A stretch of 64,000 nucleotides of DNA from Labia minor (taxonomy: Eukaryota; Arthropoda; Insecta; Dermaptera; Spongiphoridae): positions 67,950,501-68,014,500 of the forward strand of contig OY720349.1 of NCBI GenBank assembly GCA_963082975.1, in the 5' to 3' direction. The notes beneath the pieces are model-generated. The model ran no database searches. It was not told the DNA's origin and was given only the letters and a program-made list of their open reading frames with translations. The number at the start of each line of letters is the position of its first letter. Within the stretch, counting starts at the first letter, position 1. Shown here one piece after another: positions 34,108 through 46,706 of the stretch. The position numbers and the translations under genes were made by a program.

Positions 34108-36143
34108 CTGAAAAATAAATTGAAAATAATAAGAGATTAGTATACAATTCAAATTAATAAATACATTTCATGAAGTAAATTCCTAATAAAGTAAGGTATT
34201 GGATAATATAATTTTCTATATATTTAATTTAATTATAATTTATAATCAATTATTATTATTATTATTATTATTTTATGAAAACTAGTATAAGAAAGAAGAA
34301 AACTATGTATCTTATTTAAATCAAGTCGAAGGTGAAATACATTTGATTGATTTAATTTATTAACTATCTACATAAACACAAATCTAAAACTAAAATTAAA
34401 ACTATTTCGCATAAGGAAAAAAATATATTTATTAGTTGTAATAATACAAATAATTTAAACGAAAAATTATTATAATTTATTTAGATATTTATTTTTTTTT
34501 TACATTAACATATAATTAATACATTTATTTTATAAAAACATATCACTATAATATTATTATAATAATATATTACTTTAAAGTTCAATATTTATCTTTACAA
34601 AAATCGAAAAGAATAATTATATATAATAATTTTTCAAATTCTGAATTCAAATGTAGGAATTTTGTAATTTTAATTAATTATATTAATAACAATTCTAATC
34701 AAAAATATAATAAAGAATAGGTATTTACTAATACAAAATTTACATTTTTTTTTATTGAAAATAAAGACGATAATTTTAAAATAAATAAACAATTTAAAAT
34801 TGATGATAATATTGCTACATATTATAATTATCAGGATAAATTTAACCAAGCTAAATTTAATGTTTCTTACGTCTATATCACTTTTCAACATGTTAAATTG
34901 CAAATATAAAATAAAATATATGTATTTCCAAATGGGCTAATGGAATTACTAAATATACTAAAGAAAATACTTATTTAAATTGATATTTGTGATTATGTAT
35001 AGTAACGGAAAAAAGAAAACGCCGGGCCACCCACCAACCAGCCATTGCCGCCATTTCCCGTTAACAGCGGCACCTAATATTTTTATTTTTCCATCACTAT
35101 ACATAAATTATTAAATTTACAATTTAATGAGATCTCCAAAATTTATTAATATATTAATTAACATTCTAAACAGAAATAGGAAAATGAATTAAATTATTTT
35201 TTAATATTTTAATAACTTTTTTATTCATTATGATTAACATTTTATTTATCAACTTAATTTCACCTAAAAATACATTTTTATGATTTTAAGTAAATAATAC
35301 ATAATTACTTAATTAAATGGACGTCATATATAAATACAATAACAATTTAATAATAAATACTAAATACTTAAATATCATTTTAATATGTTCAAATATTTTC
35401 CAGCTGAAATTCTAATTTTGATTTATATTTAATTTGTTATTAATTTAAATATTATAATAAGTATTATTGTTTTTACAAAATTACAAAAAAATCCTTTGTA
35501 AATATCATTGAAATAAAAAATAATTTATTAAAATTATTAAAAAAAAAAAAATACAAATTTTATTTGTAAATAAATAAATAATATAACTAAAAGTTTTCGT
35601 TTTTCTTTTTTTGTAATTAAAATTCATTTCACGAAAAGACAAAATTACTATTATTCAAATTCAAGCCAGAAAACATTGACATTAAAGAAATATTCATAAA
35701 ATAATATAAAAAAAAAAAAAAAAAAAAATGAGAAAATTATGAATTATAATAAAAATTAACAACTAAAGTTACTAAAATGAGTTTATTCTTAATGAGTATT
35801 TTTTTCTATTAACTGTACATCTATTTTTCAATACACAGGCTGTAAAAAGAAATTTAATATCAGTATTTTTTTGATAAAGTTAGCTATATACATGTACTTG
35901 AAGAGAAATGGCACTTGAAAGTCTTTATCCAAAAATTAATATAATATATGCTCGTATAGAATATGACATTTTTTTATTTAATTTAATTAATCCTTTGATC
36001 CATTATTTAATCTTGGCCCTGCAAGTTATTTAGTTCGTTTTCACTGTTATTTTTTAAATATTTTTTGCTAAATACTAATTAATAGGAATGATATATTTAA
36101 TAAAATGATTTGTACAAAAAAAAAAAAGAAAAATTCTTAAATA
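34108..36143. other. Intron; holds one tiny palindromic element
   Basis: The only GC-rich island is the 112-bp element at 34994-35105. Otherwise AT-rich, with an ATT repeat at 34252-34271 and an A run at 35710-35728. Confidence 0.5.
34994..35105. mobile_element. 112-bp MITE with TATGTATAGT termini
   Basis: Left end TATGTATAGTAACGGAAAAA; right end read inward TATGTATAGTGATGGAAAAA, 18 of 20 matching. The interior is strikingly GC-rich (GCCGGGCCACCC, GCCATTGCCGCC) in an AT-rich intron. There is no coding capacity, and the superfamily is not clear. A TTA/TAA symmetry at the boundary may be the target site. A related end occurs at 49338. Confidence 0.65.
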
Positions 36144-36595
36144 TTAATCGAATAATAAATTATAATGTTTACGTTTCATATGTTTGGTTAAATTATCTTT
36201 CAATTTGCATCGTTTAGAACAAAATTTACATTTAAATTGTGGTTCCATGCCACATTCATAACTCATATGTCTATACAAGGTATGTTTATAGGTATAAAAT
36301 TTTCCACACTTTAAACATTGGTGAGAACCTCTCGCCCTTGGATAGGGTTTTATGTTTTTTACTTGAAAAGTATCCTTTTTTTTACGATAATTATGTTGTA
36401 TATTCATATGTTTCACTAAAAGGTTTTTATCCGATGTTTGGAATGTACAAAATTTACAATGTTGATTGCCAATGAGTGTACATTCCTTTTGCATATGATA
36501 ATTTAATAACGGTCTTGAATAGAAACATGTTAAACAATACGGACAAAGGTGTATGGTTTCTTCTTCATCTTCATCACCAATCGTTATTTCAGGTT
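36144..36595 (-). CDS. lola: Lola-type alternative 3' exon, four zinc fingers
   Basis: The acceptor is a T run then AG (36597-36596). The frame opens on EPEITIGDEDEEETIHL, an acidic leader, then two complete units. Unit one: CPYCLTCFYSRPLLNYH with KEC (C2HC) and CKFCTFQTSDKNLLVKH with QH (C2H2). A 25-residue basic linker (NYRKKKDTFQVKNIKPYPRA...) joins them. Unit two: CLKCGKFYTYKHTLYRHM with YEC and CKFCSKRCKLKDNLTKH with KH. It adds 150 residues and all sixteen zinc ligands are present. Unit two carries the YECGMEPQF linker of the type-A exons, so a four-finger exon equals an upstream unit plus an A-type unit. Plus-strand frames here are shadows. Confidence 0.9.
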
Positions 36596-39500
36596 CTAAA
36601 AAAAAAAAATAAAAAAACAAACAAACAAACATCTATTAGAAAAATCCATTTGAATAAAAATCAATAAATATCATAAATGGATGGTTAATTTATAATTTTA
36701 ATTATTTTAGAGTTAAAATAGAAGCAATGAAAAATTCATCAATAGAAACCGGAAAGAGGAGGGGGTGAAAGATTCGAAGATGATCATGCAGTCAATAATA
36801 AAATGAACTCGTGTATCAAATGATTTTAATGGATCCTGTAATGAAAATAATTTCATTCAGGGGTATAGATAATATATTAACAATTCATAATACATTACAA
36901 ATTTTTAAAAATAATGTAATTTAAAAATACACTCAAAATAATGCTATTTTTAATTTTTGTTTTTTTTACTATATTTTTGTGAATTTCATGAGATTTGAAC
37001 AATCAATCATTCCATAACTTGATTAATCACCATTTGACTAAATAATGTATAAAACAAAAAAAAAAAAAAAATAAATAAATAAAATAAATATAACATATGT
37101 TCAATTTTTAAGCACTAAGTTTTTTAATATATATTATATTAATTTTAAATATTTTGGCATTAAAACCCAGGAACTCTAAAAATTTATGTTACACGAAGGT
37201 ACTTAACCATCACTATAAACCTGATTGAGGTGATAGCAATTAAAAAAAACCTATAAAAAGAATAATTTAATATATTTGTATTAATTCTACATTTTTTTTA
37301 AATTATTATAATATATAATATTTTGAGTAAATAATAAGTATTTATAATTTATATATATGATTTTTAGATGACTTTTGAAAACTTAAATCAAAAAAGAATA
37401 TTATATTTTATAAAGAGTATATTTATTATGATATCGTAAATCACATTTAATGAAATAATTAAAAATAATTAAATAAAATTTATTTATTATTATTGTTTTT
37501 AGCATTTAATTTGTTAAAATTTAATATTTAAATACAGAATTAATTTTTAAAATTAAAATTTTTTATTTTATTTTATTTTACTTTTCAAGTATTATTAAAT
37601 TAATAATTTTAGTTTTATTTTCGAGTGTGGGGTCATACACATACAATCATACAATCCAGCTCCGGTTAAATTAAAATAAGATATAATAAAAGTCACAGAG
37701 GCAGGCAGAGCAGGTGCTTATCAGTTCCGACAAGGCTTCAGTGTCCTGATTGTTACTGACATTTACAAACAAGTGATAACAAAATGATATTATCATGATT
37801 GTTTTTTCTAGCCTCAGAACGGAAATTTCTATAAAATTTTTTAAATTAAAATTAAATTAAAATTGTATTTTCATTCGAGTTTGTTCTCGAGAAATGTTTC
37901 TCTCAAATATAAATATGTAACAAAATTAGAAAGAAACATATGTCACACTATATAATTATTTTTTATTTATCTGGAAAAAAATTTAAGAAGAGATTTTTCA
38001 TCAAAATGGGTTTTCCAAGTCCGGATTAACAAAACTCTTAATTTATATATATATATATAAAGTATAAATAAGACAAAATATACATATACATACATAATAT
38101 GTTAAAAGTATGAAATAAGTAAAATCTATAATAAATCCTAATTAAAAATTAATTAAGTTTTTACTCAAAAATATACTACTATTTATATATTCATTATATA
38201 TTAATAATCATGAATAGAGAAATTATATAACACTTCATCATATAAAATGTATATTGTAGAATTGAATTATTTTTCTTGATCTTTTTTAAGAAATGGATCG
38301 TTTGATCTCAATTAATTCAAAATCGGCCAAATCTAATATCAAATATATGATTCTCAAATTATTTCACCCTTTTTTTATAAACAGTTAAAATTAATATTGG
38401 CACAAAAATACTACAACATAATATTTTTATCTAATATGTCATTATAAGTATTATATGTATATTTATCATGAAAGTCTTATTTTTATATAATTAAGCACCT
38501 TATTTACAAACGCAATAGTAATAGTAATAATATATTATTATTACAAAATTTCATAAATTAGAATTAAAATTAAAGTTTACAAAAATAATTTATATATTTA
38601 TATATATAATCATTATTTGATATATAATATATTATGATAAATAGTAATAAGTTTTTCATTTATCGATAATCGATATCTAATTTAAAAAAATTAATTTAAA
38701 AAAAATCGAGTGAACATTATAATTTATTTTGTTTCTAGATCAATCAGTGGCCTGGCATCGCTGAGCAAAAAATACGTTTCTCAACCTTTTAGTATTCACG
38801 GTCCAATTTTCAATCATAATTTTCATCGCGCGCCCCCTCCCCCCCCCCCGCCCTCCCCGCCTCATACAATAAAATGAAAACATTTTACCTTTTTTTTTAG
38901 AACCATATTGAAAAAAAAGTCGGAAATGTTTGAGAGCCTCTTTACATTCACTGACTTGATCAATTTTTTTAAATAACATTTTCTCTTGCACATTTCTGAA
39001 ATAATGGGGGTGGGGCACACTTGGCCATATTGAAAGATCGAAAATGTTTCATAGTGTCGCAAAATCATCTGATCTTTTTTTAGAACCATATTGAAAAAAA
39101 TTGAAAAAAAAAATGGAAAATTTTCAAAAGTTTACGGTCATCTGATTGCCGACCCTTCATTAGTGTGCTCGCGCCCCACAGGTTGAGAATCACTGTTATA
39201 ATAGATTAAATTTTGTTTAATTTCATTTATAATAATTAAATAGTTTTATTTTAAATGCAAATTCTCTTTTAAAAATGTCATTTATTTTAAAAAGTTTTTT
39301 TTTTTTTTTTTTTTTTTGTTTTTGTTTAAGGGCATTCATTCTCTATTTTATTTGGGAAATATTGTTAATACATACACACACATATATTTTAACTAAATAT
39401 TTTGTGATTCCTGTTAACAAACTCAGATCATTTTAATATTTGATAATGGTTTGGAAATTTATAATAAATTCATAAGCATTTGTGTTTTAATATGGTCCCG

Positions 39501-40541
39501 AAAAATATTAAAATTGTAATCGTTAACTAATACACTAAAATACATAGTTATAGTAAAATAAATATCTACTTCAAACAATCAATAATTATAAAACAATGAT
39601 TATTATTATAAAATCTCACTTATTCTATTTTATATTGTATATATATATAATAGGATTATGATACTTATTCTAGCATCGATCGACGATCATATGATAAAAA
39701 TCGCAGGCATTGCAATTATTCATTCTTCTAAAGCTTAAATCAAATATAAGATATATTATTAAATACAATTTAATTCTACATAAATGGCACAATCGAACCT
39801 TATGAATTATTAAAGACATTTAACGTCTGAATTTAGTCCACCCCCCACTTGGACTGTTTTCTCCTAACTCAACTTTAAATCATATACATCTACTGATTCT
39901 TAAATGTTTATGACCTTATATATGTATTTTTCAAGCAACCTTAGTATAATACATAATTTTAGTATAATAAATAAGCATACTTAAGAATAAAATTAAATTT
40001 ATATTACTAATTAGATATTTTTTATTGATTTTTTCTCTAATTGAATAAAAGAACTTTATAAAATATATTTTAAAATTCAATTTAAAAATAATTTTTGATG
40101 ATCGTGATATAAAGAATCATTATTATCTTCAAGCGCTTTAAATTTTTCTTCTACATATATAGAATGATTTCAAATAGGTGAGTAAGTATTTGAAAAATAA
40201 TTCTAATGCTATTTGAATAAGGAAAATCGTACATGTTGGTGTTTTTTCTGTCCTGTCTGTCTGTCTGTCTGTCTTTCATCGTTCTTTCTCCTTTTATTTG
40301 AATATTTTTCCAGTCAATTTAAATATATATATTATTCTTAATCAGAGTCATGACAAAGGATAACATGACGCCTCCATCTTATAAAAATTTGTGAATAAAC
40401 TTCTATTTAACGCCTTTAAATATTGTATCAAGTGTCGGGCGGGCACCTCACACGCTACGACCACTGTCATTAATATTATTATTACTTTTAAGAATAAAAA
40501 GTTTATGAATTTTTCTATTTTTAATAAATTCAATATTTCTT
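36596..40541. other. Long intron; holds a hAT-like relic
   Basis: The relic at 38780-39195 is listed separately. A GC-richer patch at 37625-37790 (including CAGAGGCAGGCAGAGCAGG) is unassigned; I checked it for tRNA-like pairing by eye and saw none. Confidence 0.45.
38780..39195. mobile_element. Degenerate hAT-like MITE
   Basis: The right end read inward is CAGTGATTCTCAACCTGTGG, a typical hAT terminus. The left side has the matching core TTTCTCAACCTTTTAG near 38777 without a clean terminus. Poly-C and GCGCGCCCCC at 38825-38850 mirror GCGCCCC near the right end. The phrase TTTAGAACCATATTGAAAAA occurs twice inside (about 38898 and 39080). No convincing target duplication, so the boundaries are approximate. 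Confidence 0.5.
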
Positions 40542-41008
40542 TTAGTATTTAATGGACATTTGATCCGAATGCATTCGTTTTTTATGCTCATTTAAATTGC
40601 CTTTTTGTTTGAATTTTTGTAAACAGAATGGACACTGAAATTTGGGTTCAACTCCACACTCTAGACGAATATGTTTTAATAAATTATGCCGATAATAATA
40701 ACCTTTTCTGCAATTGGGACAGATGTGAGTGGGTTGTGCATCTCGAGGTGTTTCATGTAAATGTTGGATATGCGCTTTGACATTCACTTGATGTGTCGTT
40801 CGATAATCACAATAGGTGCATTTATACATTTTTTTTATACCACATTCTAAACGAATATGACGTTCAAGCATGGTTTTGATTTTGTAATTTTTTAAACATC
40901 TGGGACAGGAGTAAACAGGTTGTTTGACAGAAATACGATAGGGATTAGAAACGATGGGAAAAGTGGAGTTTCTTAAATTTCTTGAATGATGGCCGCGGTA
41001 TTGAAAAT
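40542..41008 (-). CDS. lola: Lola-type alternative 3' exon, four zinc fingers
   Basis: The acceptor is GCATTTTTTTTCAG (AG at 41010-41009). The frame is open about 45 codons upstream of the first internal ATG: DFQYRGHHSRNLRNSTFPIV..., then VYSCPRC, so the exon start is set by splicing. Unit one: CPRCLKNYKIKTMLERHI with LEC (C2HC) and CTYCDYRTTHQVNVKAH with LH (C2H2). Unit two: CPNCRKGYYYRHNLLKHI with LEC and CPFCLQKFKQKGNLNEH with MH. It adds 155 residues with all zinc ligands present. Unit two has ECGVEPKF and KQKGN (type A). Unit one has a shorter linker, ECGIKKMYKC. Confidence 0.9.
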
Positions 41009-44000
41009 CTGAAAAAAAATGCTTTTATTAATTTAAAATAAAGAAATATTTTATCTCGATGTGTAATAAAATTTTAATAGAAATGCAAAGAAATGCAAAA
41101 AACCTAAACAAAAAAAAAAAAAAAAAAAAATGATGTTAGTAAAAAAAAAGATAGAAAAATTTGTTGGTTTAAAAGGAACAATTAGCTGAAAAAATGTAAG
41201 CAAAATTTTTTTTTATTAATTAAATGCATCTGTTATTCTATAAAATTAATAAATATTATAGATAATTATAGATAAACTCATGCGGAAAAGATAATGCCAA
41301 TTTTCTAGGAACTACAGATATTTTGAAAAATAAAATTTATATTTGGTATAAATAAATTTTATATAAATACATATGTGTAGACCCACATGATGAAAATAAA
41401 AATTTAATTAATGATATATATTTTCAAAAAAAAAATGTTTCAATCCGAATTAATATTTTGTTCTTTTATACAGAAAAAAAAAAGTTGCTCATATATATTC
41501 ATAATGAAAGAAGATGTTTAATGAATATTTAGTGAAATTACTATATATATATATATATTTGAAATATGATCCATGATTTCAGAAGATAAGAATATATTTA
41601 AAGTTTTTGAAAATAAATTAGACGATATATTTTAGTGAATGATAAGAGATTTTATATTTAAGTATTAACATACGAGTAGATATATTTATATATGTCTATG
41701 AACTACACCAAATATTGTATTTCAAATTATGATATGAAGAAAATTGTGAAAAAAAGATTAAGAGAGAAAAATCAATTAGAAAACGTTGATGAGAAATGAG
41801 AAAATGATCAAATAAAATTCGAGATAAAAAAAATTAGCAGAGAATAGGTGGTATTGGATGGAAGTTGTACATATACTCGCGCGCGTAATATTTTCCTGTA
41901 AAATTAACATAGATAATTTCTTTTGAGGAACATACTTACGGTAAATAAAAAGATTAGATGTATAATCACACAATTTTAAGATATTAAATAGAGATAAGTT
42001 GATAAAAGAGATTAGCGGTATCATAATCACAATCTGCAATTAAATTTATTTTAATCAATATTTAATTAATAATTTTTTAAAACACATTTGGGGTTATATA
42101 TACTAAAGCTGAAAGAAAAATTATTTTAGGATATAAAAACAAAATTAATATGCTGTATTAGTATTATTTTTTAATTTTACATGAAATATTAATTTAAATT
42201 ATAATCACTAAGATTTAAAAAAATATTAATGAATTTTAAAAATCACTTATATTTTATGAATTTAGTACGTTTATATATATAAATGGTATAATTTTCTTTA
42301 TATTAAAATATAATCAGAATATATACAATCGTTAACATTCGAACTAATATATATATATATTTTCTAAATAATTAATCAAAGTTTATTGTAAATAGTGTAG
42401 AATTTTTCAAAATGATCCAAAACTATTGAATAATAAAAATTCAATTGAAAAGATTTATATATTTGTAGGTCATCCACTTGAAATCTTTATTTTTGATTTA
42501 ATTTCAAATATAATCTGATGAGAAATATTGTCATAATTTATTAGTTTCTGCAAAAATATAGTAGTTATCCACCTGAAAAATAAAATAACACAAAATAATC
42601 AGTTTATTATATTATTCATTATAAAATCATTTATTTAGTTCTTGGGTTGAAATTATTTATCTTAAGGAATTTAATGAAGTGGAAACACACGAAAATAGAT
42701 ACTTTTTTTGATGTGGTAATCTATAATTCTAGGCAGATGTTTTAAATACAATAGAAAGTATAATGTTTTGGGGGATTGAATTAAATTAATTTATATATAT
42801 ATATAATTTAAAAATTAAATTAAACATATATATATATAAGTTTAATGTGTGATTGAAAAATTATATATATATATTAGAAGATAGAATATAATTTAATTAT
42901 TCTTAAAACTTTTATTTATATTTTTATCTATTTTTATATCATTCACAATGAAATACAGAAAAATTGTATGGAATTTTTTTTTTACCTTTTCGTAGTATTG
43001 ATCTCTTTATCATCTTTTTCTTTCTACAAAAAAAAAATGAACTTAAAAACCCAACTATGAAAATAAATCTATTAAACTAAACTCAAAAATTATAAAAACA
43101 AACAAAAGATTAGGGAAAGAATGGTAAACAGTAAAAAAAAAAACATTTTAATTAAGTATTATATTTTTTCTTGCAATAGATTTTTTTATTCAAAAATTCT
43201 CCACACAGCATATAGAAAGAGGAGAGAATCTGTTTGTTTTAACGTATCGTATTCCTATATATATATATATATATATAGGTATATTTTTATTACTATATCA
43301 AAGATTGTGTTAATAATCATTAAAAACAGAAATTAAATTAAAACAAAACATCTTTCCTAATTCTAATATTATTTTTGAACATTGTAAAAAACATAAAATT
43401 ACGACCTTAGTTATAAGTACTTGGGACCTTCCGTTTCTTTTGAATAATTCAATCGTTTGATTCACGATGACGTGAGGTTCCTTTCTTCTTGAATATACTG
43501 ATACTGAAAATCAATTCACTCAAAAGAATCAGAATGTCCAGTAATAGTCAGAAATATGAAAAAATTGGAATCATCATTCAAAATATTAATAAATTATAGT
43601 TATTTTTTTAATTTCTTTCAAATTACTATGTATTTTTACAGAGATGTCAATTTCAATTCGTTTATACTCACAAAAATTTAAAAAGTGAGAAAATTTTAGA
43701 ATTATATAATCTAAAATAATATATTGTAAATATATATATATATATATATATTTAGCAAGGTTTTTAGAAAATTACACAGGTTTATAAATCATTGTGTAAA
43801 AAGCTTCAATCGTAATGAATAAATAAAATTACAAATAAAAAATAAAATATATCTAAATTTGGACTTTCTATTTAGGATTATCATAATTGAGTTTATGAAT
43901 ATAAAAGAAGAGATTAAATTACTAAAGCGGGGTTTCCATTAGCAAGTTTATGATGTTAAAATGCATTTACTCTTAATTCATACAATTTTATACTTATCAC

Positions 44001-44428
44001 ATAGAATTATGCTAGGTGATGTTAAGATCAGAATTATAATACTTTTTGGTATTTATGACTTGTGAATACGACTAAAGTAAAAAAAGCCTTATTACTAAAA
44101 TTTTAGACGTTATATATTTTTTTATTTTAAATTTGAGAAATTGTTCAATTTTATTATTTTATTAATATATTGGTGTTAAAAAACATAAATGAATTTAGTT
44201 ATTTGTAAAAAAAAACAACTTATTATTTAAAGAATATATAAATATATATAAATCTAACTAATTATTTTATTTTTTTGGTTTGATATCTGAAATCGTGTTT
44301 TGAATCATAATAATTGCGAACAAATACGATTTAGAAACATTTCTCTTTTTAAATATATTTATACAAAATAAAAATAAATAAATAAAAATATAGAAAAATA
44401 TATAAATATATAAATATATATATATATA

Positions 44429-45290
44429 CACCCTCCATTCCAAAAGAATCCGAACTTTTTAAAAAAACAAAAAACCAATGTACATTTTGGAACAAATCAT
44501 TTTTATTAATTAATGTATTCCCCTTCTGCATCGATACACAAATTTGCACGCTCCAACAAGTTGTCAAACGACTTCTCCATGTCCTTTATTGGAATGGTCT
44601 TTTAGGACGTCGGTCGTCGCCTTCTCAATGGTTTCAATCGATGCGTGCCACTTTCCTTTCATCGCCAAATGCAGTTTAGGGAACAGATAAAAGTCGCACG
44701 GAGCCTGTTCTGGTGAATAGGGCGAATGATGCAAAGGAATAATGTGATTTTTGACCAAAAATTCAGTTACAAGTCGCGAACGATGTGATGGTGCTTATCG
44801 TGCAAAAGAGTCCAACTGCCGATTTCTCGATATTCAAACGCTTCATGACGCCCAAGTAAAACTCTCCAGTGACTGTCTGGCCGGGTGGATAATCCCTTTT
44901 GAATCGTAAAAATTCGGTTCTGGGACGGCCTGATCTTTCGTCATCATCCAGCGTCTCTCTACCCGATTTGAATCGCCCGAACCACTCGTAAACGATTAGA
45001 TAATCATCACCATATGCATTTTGTAGCATTTGGTGCGTGTCAGTAAAAGTTTTACCAAGTTTAACACAAAAATCAATTGCAGCTCTTTGTTTGAAACTCA
45101 TTTTCCGACCGATGTACAAAACACACTGACATTTGAAACGCAATAACTTTTGTTGTATGCATCCAAATGTCATGAAATTTATACCAGTTGTCAATGAGGG
45201 ACTAAGCCATCTACGGGTAAAATATTACAACAGATGGCATTAGTGGTACTATTTTTTTTAAAAGTTCGGTTTCTTTTGGAATGGAGGGTG
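44429..45290 (-). mobile_element. Internally deleted mariner-family transposon
   Basis: Inverted termini CACCCTCCATTCCAAAAGAA at both ends, flanked by TA (44427-44428 and 45291-45292). About 862 bp against roughly 1.3 kb for a full mariner. The minus strand encodes an N-terminal DNA-binding half (MSFKQRAAIDFCVKLGKTFT..., YEWFGRFKSGRETLDDDERS, GRPRTE) and a C-terminal half (VKNHIIPLHHSPYSPEQAPC, DFYLFPKLHLAMKG). The middle is deleted, and with it most of the D,D catalytic region; only the last-Asp motif SPEQAPCDFYLFP survives. A one-base insertion near 44600 shifts the C-terminus out of frame. It is dead but probably young, because the ends match well. Confidence 0.9.
44564..45194 (-). pseudogene. 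Broken mariner transposase gene
   Basis: Two open pieces remain, 44763-45194 and 44564-44758, separated by deletion and frameshift. The C-terminal continuation (EKSFDNLLERANLCIDAEGE) is in a third frame down to about 44515. The N-terminal residues before MSFKQ belong to upstream non-coding element sequence. No functional protein can be made from this copy. Confidence 0.88.
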
Positions 45291-46254
45291 TATATTATAA
45301 TCTATAATTGCGTGGTCGGTCTTATAATGGTTTGAGGAGGATCGACTTGAGGTGAAATTTAAATTATAATTCGAGTTTTTTTTTTTAATTTATAAAATTA
45401 AAATGGAATGTTAATTTTTTATAATAAAATATTTTAATAAAATAAAAAATTATTTTTTTCTCTTTTTAATGAAAATAATGAAAGTCCAAGAGCACTGAGA
45501 TTGAATCCCCCTCCTCCTCATGACCGCGACTGAATCATAATTTACATATTTTAAAGGAATTATAAACAAAAGGATAAAAAATGTAGAGAAACAATTACCA
45601 TTTTCACTTTTGCTTTTTAGTTCTTTTGAAAGTGAATGACATCTAATCATTGTAAGTTTTATATTACTTATTTTAATTGGATGTCAGAGCCACTCTCTTT
45701 TCATCGTGTAAATAGGACTTTAATAAGTAGATAGAGTGAAAGTTGGTGTGTATATGACATTTACAGTCTTTCACTTCCATTTGAATGCATTGAGTTCACG
45801 GTAAGTTAAAAATAAATAATCCTTTATCATTATAAATGGTAAAAATAGAAATTTACTTCTAAGGTAAGCGATGGCCATTTATTTTGTGAAATATGCTTAA
45901 TTCTTTAATTCTTATTAACTAAAAATTATTGTTACATATTAATTAATTTAGTTTAGAGAAAAGTTTTGCATTTTATAGTTCAAGATTGAAGAAATTCTAC
46001 AATAATAACAAATAATCTGTCAAAATGTTTTAGGGTTTTCAAAAATGAATCGCCTAATATATTCTACAATAAAGAGTAATTCTAAATGTATTTTGTATTA
46101 TTACTTTTTTCAACTGATAATAGTTAATAAAGAAATGATTATAAAATATATGAGTTCGTTGAATGACATGCACACAAAAAAAAAACAAAAAACAAAAAAA
46201 ACTTGAATGTAGAAACCACGCTTAGGACTGTGTTCTTGGAATAAGGATACTCGT

Positions 46255-46706
46255 TCAATCAGTATAGGAATGTTTCTGTTTATAATGGGCAAAGAGATCG
46301 TTCATTTGGTAACATTCAAATTGACAATGGGAACAAGTGAACTTCATTTTTGAGGATGGTGGACGGCCAAGGACTTTGCCTAGACACTCCATTCTCATAT
46401 GATTTAATAAACTGTGTCGATGATGATAACGTTTTTGACATTTCTCACAACGATAAGAGCCGAGTGCATCTTTTGGTCGATGATGTCGATGAAGTACATG
46501 CGTTTTCAAATTGCTTTTCCATTTACTACGGTATTCACAATAATCACACTTGAATGGCTTTTCCACGTCACAATAATAGTGTAAATGATTGCTCAGCGTT
46601 TTCAAGTCTTTAAATTTCTCTGCACATTTGGGGCATGATAAATCAGAATCCGGATGGAGACAAATTTCAAAAGGACCACCGCTGGAAGTTTTGTTGTTAT
46701 TATCCT
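46255..46706 (-). CDS. lola: Lola-type alternative 3' exon, four zinc fingers
   Basis: The acceptor is TTTTCTTTTGTCAACAG (AG at 46708-46707). The leader EDNNNKTSSGGPFEICLHPD is followed by unit one: CPKCAEKFKDLKTLSNHL with YYC (C2HC) and CDYCEYRSKWKSNLKTH with RH (C2H2). Unit two: CEKCQKRYHHRHSLLNHM with MEC and CSHCQFECYQMNDLFAH with KH. It adds 150 residues. The inter-finger linker in unit two is about eight residues longer than usual (LGKVLGRPPSSKMKF), and the last finger lacks the usual basic K/R-K-x recognition start (ECYQMND). So DNA contact by that unit may differ. All zinc ligands are present. Confidence 0.9.

Larger units (their letters stand above)
41009..46254. other. Longest exon-free intron of the proximal half; holds a mariner and frame-compatible exon-like segments
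   Basis: The mariner is at 44429-45290. Minus-strand segments with splice-site-like borders occur near 43510, 43024 and 45526 and are discussed in the findings. Two TA-rich tracts lie at 42800-42880 and 43258-43277. No zinc-finger codons found. Confidence 0.4.

Noticed and set aside
37625-37790. GC-richer patch considered as a possible tRNA or small RNA
   Set aside because: I could not form a cloverleaf or convincing hairpin by eye, and no promoter boxes were seen.
38740-39089. Two overlapping minus-strand frames with Arg/Gly-rich stretch
   Set aside because: They lie inside a degenerate hAT-like element with poly-C, and duplicated element sequence explains the repeated residues.
41776-42039. 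Hydrophobic minus-strand frame with an internal GTAAGTAT donor
   Set aside because: Ile/Phe/Leu/Tyr bias is typical of chance frames in AT-rich DNA, and no matching acceptor or homology was seen.
45660-45815. Plus-strand ATTTACAG ... CACGGTAAGT exon-like segment
   Set aside because: The short segment lacks any neighbouring exon on the plus strand. Single splice-site matches are frequent by chance.
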